Assembly: GCA_001310455.1 (NCBI GenBank) | Contig: BAXG01000004.1 | Location: 1-64,000 of the forward strand | DNA from: Photobacterium sp. JCM 19050 | GTDB lineage: Bacteria > Pseudomonadota > Gammaproteobacteria > Enterobacterales > Vibrionaceae | DNA: 64,000 nucleotides | Direction: 5' to 3' | Shown: positions 62,921-64,000 of the stretch, one piece after another | Numbering within the stretch: position 1 is the stretch's first letter | How the letters are laid out: each line of letters opens with the position of its first letter | Notes under the pieces: model-generated | Databases searched by the model: none | What the model was told of the DNA's origin: nothing | What the model saw: only the letters and a program-made list of their open reading frames with translations | Position numbers and translations under genes: made by a program

Positions 62921-62998
62921 CTCCCCCAGATAGACAATCCGGTGACATACCTTTTCCAGCGCTTTCGTTTCATGACTTATCAGAACCAATTCGCTATC
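62909..62998 (-). pseudogene. Remnant of an ABC ATPase C-terminal part
   Basis: This minus-strand frame of 29 codons reads DSELVLISHETKALEKVCHR, then IVYLGEGPG and a stop. That is the usual ABC ATPase switch-His (H-loop) segment, similar to polysaccharide-export ATPases. An upstream stop occurs two codons before, so only this scrap remains. It overlaps the terminator hairpin. Confidence 0.5.
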
Positions 62999-63210
62999 AA
63001 TCTAAATTAAATACCCAAACAATGGGCTAAATGTAAAATAATGTCGTTTAGTATAAATACTCCTTATTAACACTCTCTCACTTTAGAGACAAGAATAAAA
63101 ATGTCAGTTAAGTTCCAGAGATCACCAATTCGAAACAATTAATTCGCGTTCCAACTATGATGCATATAGACTAATACCAATATAATTAGAAAATTGAGCC
63201 GAAATCAAGA

Positions 63211-64000
63211 ATGACCACTTTTAATTTAACTTGGCAAGCGACGCTGATCTCATATAGAGATGCGATTTTGGCAATTCTACCCTTTATATTTCTTCGCTGT
63301 ATTTGGATTGTCATATTTAATCTTAATTTTTATTTTCAGTTTATTAGCGAAACACAGGCAAATGCGATAACACAACTTTTTCAATTAAGTTTCCCGGTCT
63401 TAATGACAACATCTCTGGCATATCACCTAGCAATCAACTTTGCCTACGAACGGATTCACGCAACCTTTTTATCACTTATCCTGTTTTTTGTATTTTCCGG
63501 TTTTGTTTATCAGGATGCAGATGGTATCCACCTTTCAGATAACTTCGTTTTTCTTCATGCGGTATTAATTCCCGCTTTCGTCAGTGGGTTTTATCTACTT
63601 GTTAAAAAGTACTATAATTTTTCATTTGATTCTAAAGGTAGATTGCCCGCCAAGCTTACACAAAGTATTGATGCTACTCTCCCCTACTTGTTGATTTTCT
63701 TAGCTGCAATGTTCCTGAATCAACTGATTATTAATCTATCCATAGCTCCTCTCGCTGTTTGGATTTCTGAGTTTTCCGTAGTGGCTCAGAGTTATTTTTA
63801 TGTATTTATATGCCACTTATTGTGGCTGATTGGCATTCATGGCTCATCTGCTTTTCAATCGTTATTTGATACCTCATTCGCTTTTGAAATCTACACTTCA
63901 GACATACCATACATCACGTTCTTGAGCTTATTCTCTTCATTTGGTGGCGCAGGGTGTACGTGGTCATTAATTATATCTATCCTTTTGTTCAGCAAAAATC
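63211..64000 (+). CDS. PTS EIIC-like membrane protein (cut by window end)
   Basis: The frame is open from ATG 63211 to the window edge (263 codons). It encodes at least seven membrane helices (AILAILPFIFLRCIWIVIF, LSLILFFVFSGFVY, YFYVFICHLLWLIGIHG). LLWLIGIHGSSAFQSLF and FSSFGGAGCTWSLIISILL match the cellobiose-type PTS EIIC pattern. The substrate His/Glu motifs are not evident, and no PTS IIA or IIB gene is nearby. In Vibrionaceae, degenerate EIIC domains are also found fused to GGDEF or EAL domains, which could lie beyond the edge. A long AT-rich gap without other genes precedes it. Confidence 0.62.
   Translation, partial: MTTFNLTWQATLISYRDAILAILPFIFLRCIWIVIFNLNFYFQFISETQANAITQLFQLSFPVLMTTSLAYHLAINFAYERIHATFLSLILFFVFSGFVYQDADGIHLSDNFVFLHAVLIPAFVSGFYLLVKKYYNFSFDSKGRLPAKLTQSIDATLPYLLIFLAAMFLNQLIINLSIAPLAVWISEFSVVAQSYFYVFICHLLWLIGIHGSSAFQSLFDTSFAFEIYTSDIPYITFLSLFSSFGGAGCTWSLIISILLFSKN

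Overview
This window looks like part of a Vibrionaceae chromosome (Vibrio, Photobacterium, Enterovibrio or Grimontia type). The evidence is the gene content, the roughly balanced base composition in genes with AT-rich gaps, and a short interspersed element with TACCCAA/TTGGGTA ends of a kind I associate with this family. Genus cannot be fixed from the sequence alone. About 30 otherwise healthy genes carry single-base frameshifts. Nearly all look like one base missing from a short homopolymer, and the protein continues cleanly in the next frame. I read most of these as consensus errors in the sequence rather than true decay, and I give the reconstructed gene spans.

Layout. 0.2-7.2 kb: a complete Bat-type operon (MoxR ATPase, DUF58, DUF4381, two VWA proteins, BatD). 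7.3-13.4 kb: a CMD-family protein, a Crp/Fnr regulator divergent from a TauE/SafE exporter, an ABC ATPase that has lost its catalytic residues, a PAS-GGDEF cyclase and a FetAB-like metal exporter. 13.4-17.4 kb: GrxB, a DHFR-like reductase, an RhlE-type helicase, a YkvA protein and a CysB-like regulator. 17.5-21.1 kb: a secreted catalase-peroxidase and a di-haem cytochrome c peroxidase that share an upstream motif. 21.3-26.1 kb: small unknown membrane proteins, 1.2 kb with no gene, and an Aer-like chemoreceptor. 26.1-28.6 kb: two membrane proteins (DUF3100 and partner) with an M20 amidohydrolase. 28.7-30.4 kb: a tautomerase, an SDR and a GNAT.

30.4-36.1 kb: a DeoR-regulated operon for import of glycerol-3-phosphate-type substrates (ugpC-B-A-E-Q order). 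36.4-45.0 kb: a sugar ABC importer of the ribose class with a DTE-type epimerase and an FGGY kinase, divergent from a LacI regulator, with two matching operator-like palindromes between them. 45.2-46.6 kb: a damaged IS4-like element whose two ends have a matching hairpin layout. 46.8-53.3 kb: an accessory stretch with an uncharacterised four-gene envelope cluster ending in an OmpA-type protein with a doubled DUF4892-like domain, then DUF1330 and an unusual RES-domain protein. 53.5-57.5 kb: small metabolic enzymes (SDR, hydrolase, GNAT, SGNH, NUDIX, MAPEG). 57.7-60.0 kb: gldA-glpF, with glpF split by a 263-bp MITE. 60.2-62.9 kb: two GNATs and an HxlR regulator divergent from mdaB and a peroxiredoxin. 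The window ends inside a PTS EIIC-like membrane protein.

The main themes are uptake of glycerol-type and sugar substrates, peroxide and quinone defence, and envelope biology. The most interesting unexplained items are the 47.9-52 kb envelope cluster, the RES protein with a hydrophobic N-terminal part, the hairpin-paired IS ends, the dead ABC ATPase, and the predicted regulatory motifs upstream of katG/ccp, the DeoR operon and the LacI operon.
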